DNA from: Flagellimonas hadalis
GTDB lineage: Bacteria; Bacteroidota; Bacteroidia; Flavobacteriales; Flavobacteriaceae
Direction: 5' to 3'
Assembly (NCBI RefSeq): GCF_007785775.2
Contig: NZ_VNIK02000002.1
Span: 337,321 to 401,320 of the forward strand
Length of the DNA stretch: 64,000 bases
The notes under the pieces are model-generated. The model did no database searches. It had not been told where the DNA came from and saw nothing but the letters and a program-made list of their open reading frames with translations. Made by a program: the position numbers and the translations under genes. The first letter of the stretch is position 1, and the number at the start of each line of letters is the position of its first letter. Shown piece by piece: positions 24,856 to 33,989 of this stretch.

Positions 24856-24946
24856 TATCGGAAAAATACCAATGACCAATTTATTTAACAGAACAAACTA
24901 ATCCATTTGGTCCTTTACCTTGGGCCGAACAATCAAAATGTAACAC

Positions 24947-26596
24947 ATGGCACTCATATCTTTTTTGGGTTTTACGCTCCTGGTAGCGTTCATTTCCTGG
25001 TGGTCCGTCCGGAAAACGGATGAAACATCATCTGACGGCTATTTCTTGGGCGGGAGGAGCCTTACTGCTGGCGTCATTGCCGGCTCATTGCTCTTGACCA
25101 ACCTTTCGACCGAACAAATTGTGGGCCTCAACGGCAGTGCCTACAAGGATGGACTGTCGGTAATGGCCTGGGAAACCTTGGCCGCATTGGCTATCGTGGT
25201 GACGGCCATGTTCCTGTTGCCCCGTTATTTGAAGGGTGGCTTGACCACTGTGCCGCAATTCTTGGCCAAAAGGTTCGACACCACTACCAAGACCATCACT
25301 TCGGGACTGTTCCTGACGGGTTATGTTGTGGTGCTTCTCCCTGTGATCTTGTATTCAGGGTCCGTGGCCATCAGTGGAATGTTCGATGTGCCCCAATTGC
25401 TTGGTGTCTCGGATTCCACGGCATTGCTCATCTGCATTTGGGGCATCGGTATCGTGGGTTCCATTTATGCGGTTTTTGGAGGACTGAAGGCCGTGGCCGT
25501 TTCCGATAGTATCAATGCGATTGGACTCATTATAGGAGGTCTGCTCATTCCCGTATTTGGATTGATGGCCATTGGTGATGGCAGTGTCTTGAACGGCTTG
25601 GATACGTTGATGGCAGCAAATCCTGAACGTTTCGATTCCACGGGAAATCCAGGGCAGGAAGTCCCTTTCTCGACCATTTTTACGGGTATGATGCTGGTCC
25701 AATTGTTTTATTGGGGAACCAACCAGCAGATCATTCAAAGGGGGTTGGGTGCCAAAAACTTGGCCGAGGGACAAAAAGGTCTGTTATTGGCTGCCTTCTT
25801 GAAAATCTTGGGGCCCATCATTCTGGTCTTGCCCGGAATGATTGCCTACTACTATTTTGAAGGCGGATTGTCCAGCAGTGACCTGGCCTACCCCGAACTG
25901 GTAAGGGCCGTATTGCCAAAACCCTTGATGGGCTTTTTTGCCGCCGTACTTTTTGGGGCCATCCTGAGCTCGTTCAACAGTGTGCTCAACAGTTCGGTGA
26001 CGCTTTTCGGCATCGACATCTATAAACAGCACATCAATAAGGAAGCTTCCGAAATGACCATTGTGAAATATGGAAAAATCTTCGGGATCTGTTTGGCACT
26101 GGCCGCCATGTTCATTGCGCCGCTAATTGCCAACGCGGGAAGTCTTTTCAATTATTTACAGGAAATCAATGGTATCTACAGTATTCCCATCTTTACCATC
26201 ATCGTAATCGGTTATTTGACCAAAAGGGTCCCTGCGATTGCGGCCAAAATCGGGATTCTTTCAGGCTCCATTTTATACATCATCAGCCAGTTCATCGTAG
26301 GCCCAAGAATGGTGGCCAATGCCTTGGCAGAGGCCAAGGCAAATGGTATTACCGATCCCGAGGCCTTACATATGGTGGAAGCGGATGCCTATCCGCATTA
26401 CCTGCACGTAATGGCCATTTTGTTCATCACCAACATCATCATCATGCTGATCATTGGCAAGATATATCCAAGAAAGGAACCTTTCGAACTGGAATACACC
26501 AAACAAGTGTCCATAGAACCTTGGAAGCACGTCAAATTGGCCAGTGCCTTCATTTGTGTGGTCGTGATTGCCATCTACGTGTACTTCGCCAAGTAG
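24947..26596 (+). CDS. Sodium:solute symporter (SSS family)
   Basis: The 549-residue protein has about 14 transmembrane segments and the SSS/SGLT hallmarks: GRSLTAGVIAGSLLLTNLSTEQIVGLNGSAY near the N-terminus and SSFNSVLNSSVTLFGIDIYK in the middle. The sequence is nearest to the vSGLT/YidK sugar-type branch, but substrate cannot be fixed from sequence. It is divergent from the DUF5690 operon and closes the phosphonate region; a strong bidirectional terminator follows. It could import a co-product such as the sugar left after de-esterification, or be an unrelated neighbour. Confidence 0.88.
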   Translation: MALISFLGFTLLVAFISWWSVRKTDETSSDGYFLGGRSLTAGVIAGSLLLTNLSTEQIVGLNGSAYKDGLSVMAWETLAALAIVVTAMFLLPRYLKGGLTTVPQFLAKRFDTTTKTITSGLFLTGYVVVLLPVILYSGSVAISGMFDVPQLLGVSDSTALLICIWGIGIVGSIYAVFGGLKAVAVSDSINAIGLIIGGLLIPVFGLMAIGDGSVLNGLDTLMAANPERFDSTGNPGQEVPFSTIFTGMMLVQLFYWGTNQQIIQRGLGAKNLAEGQKGLLLAAFLKILGPIILVLPGMIAYYYFEGGLSSSDLAYPELVRAVLPKPLMGFFAAVLFGAILSSFNSVLNSSVTLFGIDIYKQHINKEASEMTIVKYGKIFGICLALAAMFIAPLIANAGSLFNYLQEINGIYSIPIFTIIVIGYLTKRVPAIAAKIGILSGSILYIISQFIVGPRMVANALAEAKANGITDPEALHMVEADAYPHYLHVMAILFITNIIIMLIIGKIYPRKEPFELEYTKQVSIEPWKHVKLASAFICVVVIAIYVYFAK

Positions 26597-26615
26597 AAGA
26601 ACAATGAAAAGATTT

Positions 26616-26648
26616 AAAAAAGCCCTGAACTTTCGTCAGGGCTTTTTT
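26616..26648. terminator. Bidirectional terminator between symporter and response regulator genes
   Basis: AAAAAAGCCCTGA (26616-26628) and TCAGGGCTTTTTT (26636-26648) pair perfectly around a 7-nt loop, with A- and T-runs on both sides, between convergent genes. Confidence 0.92.
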
Positions 26649-27342
26649 ATTGCTGTAGGATGCTCTTCAGAAAGTGGTCCTTGTATGCCCGACCCAACGG
26701 AATTTTTGACCCGTCTGTCAACAATACCATATTGCCGGATATCCGATCTATCTTTTGGGTGTTGATGATGTGGGATTTGTGTACTTGGTAAAACTGGCCG
26801 GCCCCCAGAATGTCCAACCAATGCCGCAGTGGTTCATTGGAAAGGATTTTTTTGTTCTTTAGATGGATCTCGGTATAATCGGAATCCGAAGAAATGGTGT
26901 AGATGTCCTTGACCAATACCTTGATGTGTTCATGACTGGACTTGACATAGATTTCACTAATGGGCATGTTCGCATTTACAGATGGGCCGTTCTCTTGTTT
27001 CACCCCTACTTTGTTCACTGCTTGCAAAAACCGCTGGAAAGAAAAGGGTTTCAACAAATAGTCCACTACATTGAGGTCATATCCTTCCAGTGCATATTCG
27101 GAAAATGCGGTGGTCAATATCACCTGTGGCGGCTCTGGGATGCTCTTCAAAAAGTCCAATCCATTGATCTTGGGCAAATGGATATCCAAAAACATAAGAT
27201 GGACAGGTTCTGCATTCAAGAACTCCATGGCCTGGATACCATCGGAAAACACGCCTACAAGTTCCAGGGCAGGTACTTCATCAATGAATTTCTTGAGGAT
27301 CCGTTGCGCTGGTGGTTGGTCCTCAACAATGATACATCTCAT
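26647..27342 (-). CDS. LytTR family response regulator
   Basis: The 231-residue protein has a receiver domain (about 1-118; acidic pair E7/D8, phospho-acceptor Asp53 in LMFLDIHLP, and LKPF switch lysine) and a LytTR DNA-binding domain (about 130-228; IYVKSSHEHIKV and the YQVHKSHIINTQKI signature). It is the output partner of the histidine kinase whose gene ends 4 nt upstream. It probably binds tandem direct repeats near its targets. No target is evident in this window. Confidence 0.95.
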   Translation of the reverse strand: MRCIIVEDQPPAQRILKKFIDEVPALELVGVFSDGIQAMEFLNAEPVHLMFLDIHLPKINGLDFLKSIPEPPQVILTTAFSEYALEGYDLNVVDYLLKPFSFQRFLQAVNKVGVKQENGPSVNANMPISEIYVKSSHEHIKVLVKDIYTISSDSDYTEIHLKNKKILSNEPLRHWLDILGAGQFYQVHKSHIINTQKIDRISGNMVLLTDGSKIPLGRAYKDHFLKSILQQ

Positions 27343-27346
27343 ACGG

Positions 27347-28345
27347 CTATATTTTTTCCAGTTCCAGTCTCAGGTACACTTGGTAACTGTTGTCCTTCTC
27401 TTTGATCTCCAATTGATGTTTCTTGGGGTATAAAAGCTCTAAACGCTTCTGCACATTTTTCAAGCCTATCCCTTTGGCGATGGTATCCAGACTGGGCACC
27501 GTTTCAAAATTGTTCTTACAGTGAAACTCCAAAACAGATCCCTCCATCTGCACCGAAATATCGATCTCTATATTGGAAGATTGCCCTGATTGGCTATGTT
27601 TGAAAGCGTTCTCGATAAAAACAATCAGTATCAGTGGGGCTATTCGGTGCTCCCCTTCCATCTCGCCCACTTCGAATCGGACAATACCCCTATCCTCTAT
27701 CTGCAATCGGTACAACCGGATAAAATTGCCCAGTTGTTCCAGTTCCTTTTTTAAAGGTACGAACTGTTCTTTGGATTCGTATAGCATGTAGCGCAAAACA
27801 CCGCTCATCTCCAAGATGATCTCCGGCGTCTTGGGTGAATTCTGCAATGCGTAGGAATAGAGATTGTTCAGGTTGTTGAACAAAAAATGGGGATTGATCT
27901 GTGACCTCAAAAACTGCAGTTCACTTTCCTGTATCGTACTTTGCAGCTCATCTATCTGGTCTTGTTTCTGCAGGGCATCCCAGCCAAATTTACACCCGGA
28001 CAGGATGAACATGACCGGAAGCACACCCAACAGTGATATGTAGATTCCCGGAAAAGTCCCGGCACGTTTGGTCCCGGGAAACATGAGTGGCTCCAACACC
28101 AATTCCTCGATGGCAATGACCACCACAACCACAAGGATGAAACCTAAAAAAAATTGCCAATATTTCTTTTTATAAAGATACTTGGGCATTAGAAAATAGG
28201 TGACCACAATAGTGGCCGCACTATAGAACAGTAGAAAAATGGCCTTGTGCACAACGATGCCCCCCTCGACCCTGTCAAAAGAAAAAAACAGCAGGACAAG
28301 AACATGGAGCACTATCTGAAAAAGAAGTTCCTTTTTGGAAATCAA
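27347..28345 (-). CDS. LytS/YehU-type sensor histidine kinase
   Basis: The 332-residue membrane kinase has four hydrophobic helices in the first about 120 residues with hardly any periplasmic sensor. The His_kinase domain has phospho-acceptor His153 in SQINPHFLFNNLNNLYS and an ATPase part with VFIENAFKHS. The only possible start is the TTG at 28345, because an in-frame TGA lies 9 nt upstream and no ATG exists before the first helix. A TAGATTTG promoter box lies at 28368-28375. It is co-transcribed with the LytTR regulator. Confidence 0.92.
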   Translation of the reverse strand: MISKKELLFQIVLHVLVLLFFSFDRVEGGIVVHKAIFLLFYSAATIVVTYFLMPKYLYKKKYWQFFLGFILVVVVVIAIEELVLEPLMFPGTKRAGTFPGIYISLLGVLPVMFILSGCKFGWDALQKQDQIDELQSTIQESELQFLRSQINPHFLFNNLNNLYSYALQNSPKTPEIILEMSGVLRYMLYESKEQFVPLKKELEQLGNFIRLYRLQIEDRGIVRFEVGEMEGEHRIAPLILIVFIENAFKHSQSGQSSNIEIDISVQMEGSVLEFHCKNNFETVPSLDTIAKGIGLKNVQKRLELLYPKKHQLEIKEKDNSYQVYLRLELEKI

Positions 28346-28367
28346 TACCTTTCAATTAATTCAAAAT

Positions 28368-28375
28368 CAAATCTA
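28368..28375 (-). promoter_or_regulatory. TAnnTTTG box of the two-component operon
   Basis: The minus strand reads TAGATTTG, a perfect match to the Bacteroidota -7 consensus, 22 nt before the TTG start of the kinase gene. Confidence 0.5.
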
Positions 28376-28629
28376 TGGATTAAACCCATTTAAAAAAAAA
28401 GCAGGTTTATGAACAGCACTATTATTCCCCCCAACGACAATTTGGGGGTGTTTTTCACAAGGAATCCGTCGGTCACGGGGCCCGCCCTGTTGTTTGTGGA
28501 AAATAGTTCCTGACCATCAAAAAAATGCCCAAATTGGATATGGTTTTTTGATGCCAAATAGGGCATACTCTAAATATCACTATTTTTCGGAACATTTTGA
28601 CGACACTACTAACACTTAATTTTACAACT

Positions 28630-29190
28630 ATGAAGAAAACGATCATTGCTCTTGCTCTTTTGACAGGCCTATTTGCCACTGCACAATCCTCGTGGAAATC
28701 CGACAGGGCACATTCCAAGGTCGGCTTTGCCATCACCCACTTGATGATCTCCGAAGTGGAGGGCCATTTCAGCGATTTTGACATCACGGCAACCGCATCC
28801 GATACGTTTGGGGATGCCGAATTTACAGTGGACATCAAGACCACTAGCATCGACACCGACAATGGCAGAAGGGACGATCACCTGAGGAGCGCGGACTTTT
28901 TTGACGCCGAAAAATATCCTTCCATCACCTTCAAGAGTACCGGTTATGAAAAAACAGGGGACAAAACCTTCAAATTGACTGGGGACCTCACCATGCACGG
29001 GGTCACCAAACCGATTACCCTCGAAGGTAAGGTGAACGGTATCATCACCGATCAGCGTAGCCAAAAACTAAAAGCGGGGCTCAAACTGACCGGCACCATC
29101 AACCGATTGGATTTTGGAGTCGGAGGCGAAACCGCTTCCTTGGGCAACGAGGTTGACCTGACCATCAACCTGGAAATGGCGCAACAATAA
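28630..29190 (+). CDS. YceI family periplasmic protein
   Basis: The product is 186 residues from the ATG at 28630, with signal peptide MKKTIIALALLTGLFATAQS. The YceI lipocalin-like domain fills the remainder (VGFAITHLMISEVEGHFSDFD ... LTMHGVTKPITLEG). YceI folds bind isoprenoid chains such as polyprenyl quinones in the periplasm. An in-frame upstream ATG would add 11 residues before the signal peptide and is not favoured. TATTTTTC at 28581-28588 is a 7/8 match to the -7 box. Confidence 0.92.
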   Translation: MKKTIIALALLTGLFATAQSSWKSDRAHSKVGFAITHLMISEVEGHFSDFDITATASDTFGDAEFTVDIKTTSIDTDNGRRDDHLRSADFFDAEKYPSITFKSTGYEKTGDKTFKLTGDLTMHGVTKPITLEGKVNGIITDQRSQKLKAGLKLTGTINRLDFGVGGETASLGNEVDLTINLEMAQQ

Positions 29191-29257
29191 TAAAACACAA
29201 TACTATCATGGAGAGAGGTTGGCCCATGGCCACCTTTCTTCATTTATTTTAATACTT

Positions 29258-29767
29258 ATGGGAAGAAAATCCGAAAACACTTTTAGGGAGTTCCATCGCT
29301 ATCTGGGGTTCTTTTTGGCAGGAATCATGGCCGTATATGCCATCAGCGGCATTGTACTGACGTTCCGAAATACGGATTATATGAAAAGTGAGGTGCAGGT
29401 GATCACCACTTTGGAAACCAACCTCAACGAAGAGGCCTTGGGCACCGCATTGCGGAAACGCGGCTTCAAAGTGGACAGAACAGAGGGCAATGTCCTATAT
29501 TTTGATGGAGGGACATACAATTTAGAGACAGGGGAGGCTTCCTATACCGAAAAACGTTTGCCAAAGATCCTGGACAACATGAACAAGCTGCACAAAATGC
29601 ATTCGGGACATCCCTTGTTCTGGCTGGGGATATTCTTTGGGATCGCCTTATTGTTCTTTGCGGTTTCTGCCTTTTTTATGTTCCGGCCCAGTGCCCCGAT
29701 CTACAAAAAGGGACTCTATTTTGCCGTAGCAGGATTTCTATTGACGGTTGTATTGTTATTGGTTTAA
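29258..29767 (+). CDS. PepSY-associated TM helix domain protein
   Basis: The product is 169 residues from the ATG at 29258 (MGRKSENTFREFHRYLGFF). There is one N-terminal transmembrane helix (about 14-36), a periplasmic PepSY-like part (about 40-105), and two C-terminal helices (about 118-137 and 145-167) with the HSGHPLFWLGIFFG motif. It resembles short PepSY proteins linked to iron reduction or redox traffic across the inner membrane. It lies 67 nt downstream of YceI and may share its transcript. Confidence 0.82.
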   Translation: MGRKSENTFREFHRYLGFFLAGIMAVYAISGIVLTFRNTDYMKSEVQVITTLETNLNEEALGTALRKRGFKVDRTEGNVLYFDGGTYNLETGEASYTEKRLPKILDNMNKLHKMHSGHPLFWLGIFFGIALLFFAVSAFFMFRPSAPIYKKGLYFAVAGFLLTVVLLLV

Positions 29768-29780
29768 AGGAGAGCCATTC

Positions 29781-30782
29781 TTATCTGGGTTTTCCGATCA
29801 CAGGTTTATTTCTGTCAAAAAAGTCATTTAGCTTTTTTGGCGGCTCCAATCGATAGCCCACATAAAACACGGCACGCCACAGGTTATTGGAAATAGCATT
29901 GGAGTCGGAATCCCGGTAGGATGTACCGTCCAATTCCCCGATAATGCCCATGTAAAAATGGTCTGTATTATACCCCAACTGGATACCGGCACCATATTCC
30001 GCTACCAAATAATCATTCTTTTCCACCTCGCCTGACAAGGTATATTTGGAAAACTTGGGGCCTATACCCACACGTAGCGATGGGGCCATATTGAACTTGG
30101 ACGCCACTACCCAATTGTAATAATAGCCCACACCTACCCTTAGGTCAACGATGTTTTCCTTCCCGTAGGTATTGTCCTCAAAATTGTTGGTCATTTTGGT
30201 GAATTCATACTGTATCATCGGCACAAGGCTCCCCCTGCTTTCCAATTGCCATTCCTGTCGGTTCAACAATGCCCTGAGGGAAAAATCCTTGTTCAATACT
30301 AAACCCGTACTACCTCCCCAAGTGATGCTTTTCAGATCGGGAAACTGCAGATGAGGGTCGCCCTCGCTCCATGTCGGCAGAAAATCCGAAGTGTTCTCCA
30401 CATAAAAGCCTTTCATCCTTCTAAAGAACACATTTTGCACAAGGCGTCCAGGGAACACATTGACCTGGTAGTTCTGAAAAGAACTCTTTCCTTTCAACTC
30501 ATCATCATCGTTCCCAGGTAAAAATTTAGGGGCAAGACCGACGCTTAAGCTTAAAAAATCATAGTCAAGCCCAAGAGTCAGTTTTACATTGTTGTTGGTC
30601 ACCAAATGAAAGTAACCCACATCAGGGTTGTCCACCAGAAACTCATCGAAATCCGTACCCAGGTCGATGCCGAACGACAACTTATCCACATAAGATCGAA
30701 CCGAGGTGGAATCCCCTAGCTGGCCTTGGGCTTGGGCACAAAAAAAATAGGCTCCCATCAAAATGAAGGAAGGAATAGCCAT
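29781..30782 (-). CDS. DUF4421-like outer membrane protein
   Basis: The product is 333 residues if translation starts at the ATG at 30782, which gives a clean signal peptide (MAIPSFILMGAYFFCAQAQG). In-frame ATGs at 30806 and 30812 are possible. The mature part is rich in alternating beta strands (LTLGLDYDFLSLSVGLAP, LRVGVGYYYNWVVA, GAGIQLGYN) and looks like a beta-barrel. It resembles the Bacteroidota family DUF4421, with the QNVFFRRMKGFYVENT stretch. Function is unknown. It converges with the PepSY gene across 13 nt. Confidence 0.65.
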   Translation of the reverse strand: MAIPSFILMGAYFFCAQAQGQLGDSTSVRSYVDKLSFGIDLGTDFDEFLVDNPDVGYFHLVTNNNVKLTLGLDYDFLSLSVGLAPKFLPGNDDDELKGKSSFQNYQVNVFPGRLVQNVFFRRMKGFYVENTSDFLPTWSEGDPHLQFPDLKSITWGGSTGLVLNKDFSLRALLNRQEWQLESRGSLVPMIQYEFTKMTNNFEDNTYGKENIVDLRVGVGYYYNWVVASKFNMAPSLRVGIGPKFSKYTLSGEVEKNDYLVAEYGAGIQLGYNTDHFYMGIIGELDGTSYRDSDSNAISNNLWRAVFYVGYRLEPPKKLNDFFDRNKPVIGKPR

Positions 30783-30961
30783 GATGAAGGATTTGAGCTC
30801 TGCCATGAACATCTAGCTGAATATGTGCAATTTATAAAAAACTTGTTCTCCAGCTTTTCCGCAACCATGGGCTTGACAAATCGAAATCAAAAAAGTGAAC
30901 GAAGCGAAGTGAAGTGCTGCAAGCCCCAAATGTGATCTATTTAAATGATCGTGTTTTCCAT

Positions 30962-31159
30962 CTACTTTCTAGTGATATGAAGGGTAAATGTATTCTTATC
31001 CTGCTTGGCCTTTGTGGGAAATCGGTTGATGCGCTGCATGAGATCCAAGAAACGGTAAACGCGCTCAGTTGGGGAGAGTGCCAGGAAATCCCTTTCCTGT
31101 TCCCTATTGGCTTCGTCTTTGGTGCGAAATTGAACTTGCATCTGCCTGTTTGTTACCAT
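30962..31159 (-). CDS. Small hypothetical protein (65 aa)
   Basis: The 65-residue charged protein (MVTNRQMQVQFRTKDEANRE...) has a predicted helical core LSPTERVYRFLDLMQRINRFP. It resembles small proteins that I associate with nucleotidyltransferase-like genes in related bacteria, but no such partner gene follows. Downstream (30813-30961) only broken reading frames remain. It lies in a sparse, AT-rich stretch beside a tRNA. It may be a leftover of an accessory module. Confidence 0.45.
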   Translation of the reverse strand: MVTNRQMQVQFRTKDEANREQERDFLALSPTERVYRFLDLMQRINRFPTKAKQDKNTFTLHITRK

Positions 31160-31283
31160 TATTGATTATAAAGATATTACAAATTGATCAGAGCCATATT
31201 TAAAAACAAATGCGCCAATGGAGTGAAGGTGTAGATATAGGATAAACTTTAGGACGATTTTCAAATTATCCAATCCGAGTGCA

Positions 31284-31323
31284 AATAAAAAAGGCTCCAG
31301 AGTGTGAATTTCTCTGAAGCCTT
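31284..31323 (-). terminator. Terminator after tRNA-Asn
   Basis: AAGGCTTCAGAG (31312-31323, minus strand) pairs with CTCTGGAGCCTT (31291-31302) apart from one mismatch, followed by TTTTTATTTG. It lies 11 nt beyond the tRNA 3' end. Confidence 0.75.
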
Positions 31324-31333
31324 GCTGTATCTG

Positions 31334-31407
31334 CTCCCCCTCTTGGGCTCGAACCAAGGACCCTCTGATTAACAGTCAGATGCTCTAACCAACTGAGCTA
31401 AGGAGGA
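31334..31407 (-). tRNA. tRNA-Asn (GTT)
   Basis: The 74-nt gene folds as a cloverleaf: acceptor TCCTCCT/AGGGGGA with one G-U pair, D-arm GCTC/GAGC, anticodon arm TCTGA/TCAGA with loop CTGTTAA (anticodon GTT), T-arm CTTGG/CCAAG with TTCGAGC loop, discriminator G. CCA is not encoded. A terminator follows. Confidence 0.97.
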
Positions 31408-31474
31408 ATTTTATCGTAAGCGGGTGCAAATATAGCAGATTCTTTATTACACCACAAACAAAAAAATCGCTTTT

Positions 31475-32833
31475 CTACTTAAAAAGCCATTTGTACAGGT
31501 CATTTCCGTTGGCAAACAGCAACAGACCTATCAATAGGAAAAAGCCGACCATCTGCGCATACTCCAAAAACTTGTCGCTGGGCTTGCGGCCAGTGACCAT
31601 TTCATAGAGCAGGAACATCACATGCCCACCGTCCAATGCCGGTATGGGCAAAATGTTCATAAAGGCCAAGATGATGGAAATAAAGGCCGTGGTGGCCCAA
31701 AATGCTGGCCAGTTCCACGTATCGGGGAACATGCCCCCAATCGCTGCAAATCCCCCTACTTCCTTGTATGCACCCGTGTCGGGGTTAAAGATCTTTTTCA
31801 TCCCCTTGATGTAGTCGGAGAGCGTTCTGACACCCTTGTTCCAACCTGCGGGAATAGATTCCCAAAAGGAATATTTCAGTGTTCTTACTTCCAGATAGCC
31901 CAGCTCTTTGTATTCTTCAGGTGACAACCCCAAATGCACGCCGAGAGCGGCATCGTCGGAAACTTTTAGCTGCATGTCCAGCGAAGTTCCATTTCGGTTC
32001 ACGGTAACGGGGACCATTTTTCCCTTGTTGGCCTCTAGGATCGGCATGGCCTGATCTTTATATTCAACTGGTTTGCCATTCATCCGGACAATGGCGTCCC
32101 CATGCTTTAGCCCGCTATTGGCATTGGGAGAGTTTTCTGGCACTTTGTTGATGATGAAAGGTATCCTATACGATACAAGGGACCTTATTTTATCCTTGTC
32201 CTCTTCCCCCGAAAGTGTTTCGATCACGTTCACAGGAACCTCTTTTTCCATCACTTGCCCATTTCGCTCCATGGTAAAGTGATTGCCAAGGGCAAATCCC
32301 GGAATGATTTCGGATAATGTTTCCACCTTCTTTCCATCGATTGACAAGATTTTGTCCCCGGTCTGTATGCCCAAGCCATCACCCAAGGTCTTATCGGTCA
32401 CCCAGATACCATCCTTTAAACTATCATTGGCAATGTATTCCTCCCCATACGTAAAAACCAATCCAATGAATATGACCACAGCCAACACAAAGTTCACCGT
32501 GACCCCGCCCAACATAATGATCAAACGTTGCCAGGCCGGTTTGCTACGGAATTCCCAAGGTTTGGGCTCTTCCTTCATCTGTTCGGTGTCCATGCTCTCA
32601 TCGATCATGCCCGAAATCTTGACGTAGCCTCCCAAGGGCAGCCACCCAATACCATAAACGGTCTCCCCTATTTTCTTTTTGAAGAGCGAGAATTTCACAT
32701 CAAAAAAGAGGTAGAATTTTTCCACCCGCGTCTTGAAGATCTTCGCCGGGATAAAGTGTCCAAGCTCGTGGAGCACAATGAGCAGGGAAAGACTTAGAAA
32801 GAATTGTATGGTCTTTATCAGTATAGGGGTCAT
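31475..32833 (-). CDS. rseP: RIP metalloprotease RseP (site-2 protease)
   Basis: The product is 452 residues from the ATG at 32833. The zinc motif HELGH is at H22-E23-H26 in the first transmembrane helix. Two PDZ-like regions sit in the middle (about 130-200 and 215-300), and a C-terminal membrane part has the second active-site region NILPIPALDGGHVMF. It cuts membrane-embedded anti-sigma factors and leftover signal peptides. Two ECF/anti-sigma operons in this window are possible downstream users. A GTG 24 nt upstream is a weaker start. Confidence 0.95.
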   Translation of the reverse strand: MTPILIKTIQFFLSLSLLIVLHELGHFIPAKIFKTRVEKFYLFFDVKFSLFKKKIGETVYGIGWLPLGGYVKISGMIDESMDTEQMKEEPKPWEFRSKPAWQRLIIMLGGVTVNFVLAVVIFIGLVFTYGEEYIANDSLKDGIWVTDKTLGDGLGIQTGDKILSIDGKKVETLSEIIPGFALGNHFTMERNGQVMEKEVPVNVIETLSGEEDKDKIRSLVSYRIPFIINKVPENSPNANSGLKHGDAIVRMNGKPVEYKDQAMPILEANKGKMVPVTVNRNGTSLDMQLKVSDDAALGVHLGLSPEEYKELGYLEVRTLKYSFWESIPAGWNKGVRTLSDYIKGMKKIFNPDTGAYKEVGGFAAIGGMFPDTWNWPAFWATTAFISIILAFMNILPIPALDGGHVMFLLYEMVTGRKPSDKFLEYAQMVGFFLLIGLLLFANGNDLYKWLFK

Positions 32834-32949
32834 CGATTGTCTTTTGTTAAAACGCACAAAAGTAAACTTTTACGAAGTGATAAAAAAACAGCAGTTTTGG
32901 ATAAGTTTCCGATTTAAGAAAGATTTAGTAACAAAAACAGCCTCAAGGC

Positions 32950-32980
32950 TTGAAGAATCATCCTTCGGGTCGTAATTTTG
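32950..32980 (+). promoter_or_regulatory. Promoter of the SCO gene, likely leaderless
   Basis: TTG (32950-32952), a 20-nt spacer and TAATTTTG (32973-32980) make a Bacteroidota-type promoter. Only 4 nt separate the -7 box from the ATG at 32985, so transcription probably begins at or beside the start codon. Confidence 0.55.
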
Positions 32981-32984
32981 TCGC

Positions 32985-33659
32985 ATGGGTTCATTCTTTG
33001 CCAAATACAAGTTTTTCGGCTTGGTTTTGTTGGGACTTTCCGCTGTGATCGTCTATCTGTTCTATAATGCGCTGCAACCCAAAAAAATGCTCCCGGTGTA
33101 CCAGCCGTCCATGGTGGACCCCTCGTTGGTGGACAGCACATTGCACTACAAGAAAAAATACCACACCATTGCCGACTTTTCCCTGACCAACCAAAACGGG
33201 GAAACCATCACCCAAGCAAATTACAAGGACAAGATCTATGTGGCGGATTTCTTCTTCACCACCTGCCCCACCATTTGCCCCATCATGACCAAGAACATGG
33301 CCGAGATCCAAAACGCGGTCCTGGACGACCCTGAGGTGATGCTGCTCTCGCATTCGGTGACCCCGGTGATCGATTCCGTTCCCCAACTGAAAAAATATGC
33401 CTTGGAAAAAGGCGTAGTGGACAGCAAATGGAACCTGGTGACGGGTGAAAAAAAACAGATCTACGAACTGGCCCGAAAATCCTATCTCGCCGTGAAGACC
33501 GATGGGGATGGTGGACCATATGACATGATCCATACCGAAAATTTCATCCTTGTGGACAAGGAACGCCGCATTCGGGGTTTTTATGACGGTACCAATCGGG
33601 AGGAGATCCACAAACTGCTCGAAGACCTCAAAGTGCTCAAGGAGAGTTACAGAGAATAG
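32985..33659 (+). CDS. SCO1/SenC family copper chaperone
   Basis: The 224-residue protein has one N-terminal membrane anchor (about 10-30) and a periplasmic thioredoxin-like domain. It carries the copper ligands C94-PTI-C98 (TTCPTICPIM) and His183 (MIHTENFILVD). SCO proteins help build the CuA site of cytochrome oxidase or act as thiol reductases there. It is a single-gene unit; no oxidase genes are near. Confidence 0.93.
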   Translation: MGSFFAKYKFFGLVLLGLSAVIVYLFYNALQPKKMLPVYQPSMVDPSLVDSTLHYKKKYHTIADFSLTNQNGETITQANYKDKIYVADFFFTTCPTICPIMTKNMAEIQNAVLDDPEVMLLSHSVTPVIDSVPQLKKYALEKGVVDSKWNLVTGEKKQIYELARKSYLAVKTDGDGGPYDMIHTENFILVDKERRIRGFYDGTNREEIHKLLEDLKVLKESYRE

Positions 33660-33680
33660 CACCGAAACCTTTGCCATGGA

Positions 33681-33715
33681 TTTGGTTCCTGTTTATACAT
33701 TTTTACTTATTTTTG
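33681..33715 (+). promoter_or_regulatory. Promoter of the feoAB operon
   Basis: TTTG (33681-33684) and TATTTTTG (33708-33715) form a Bacteroidota-type promoter with a rather long 23-nt spacer, about 31 nt before the feoA start. No Fur-like box was obvious. Confidence 0.45.
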
Positions 33716-33746
33716 TCCTTAATTAAATTCAATCTAAATAAGTATT

Positions 33747-33989
33747 GTGGCTACCGTAATCGATTTGGCATTTGGGCAAAAAGGAATCATCAAAGATTTT
33801 TCCGAACACGTGCTGCCCATAAAGCTCTTGGAACTTGGGTGCTTGCCAGGCAACAGCGTGGAACTCGTCCAGATCGCCCCTTTGAAAGACCCCATATACA
33901 TCAACCTGAATGGAAGCCACATCGCCATACGACGCTCCTTGGCCCAACTCATTGAGCTTGATATAGTTGAAGAAACCCAAGCCCCATGA
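33747..33989 (+). CDS. feoA: Ferrous iron transport protein A
   Basis: The 80-residue SH3-like protein starts at a GTG at 33747; no in-frame ATG fits. It has the typical LLELGCLPGNSVELVQIAPLKDPIYINLNGSHIAIRR pattern. FeoA is a small cytosolic partner that supports FeoB. Its stop overlaps the feoB start by 4 nt (ATGA), so translation of the two is coupled. Confidence 0.93.
   Translation: MATVIDLAFGQKGIIKDFSEHVLPIKLLELGCLPGNSVELVQIAPLKDPIYINLNGSHIAIRRSLAQLIELDIVEETQAP

Noticed and set aside
24548..24946. A riboswitch or small RNA in the symporter leader
   Set aside because: Apart from one long-spaced inverted repeat, no known riboswitch core or terminator-coupled fold could be recognised.
28526..28565. 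TGCCCAAATTGG and CCAAATAGGGCA as a terminator of the two-component operon
   Set aside because: The arms have two mismatches, there is no T-run, and the repeat lies upstream of both divergent genes rather than at a 3' end.
31334..31407. tRNA-Asn as an integration site of a genomic island
   Set aside because: No integrase gene, no duplicated tRNA 3' end and no mobile genes are nearby; the RseP gene follows within 70 nt.
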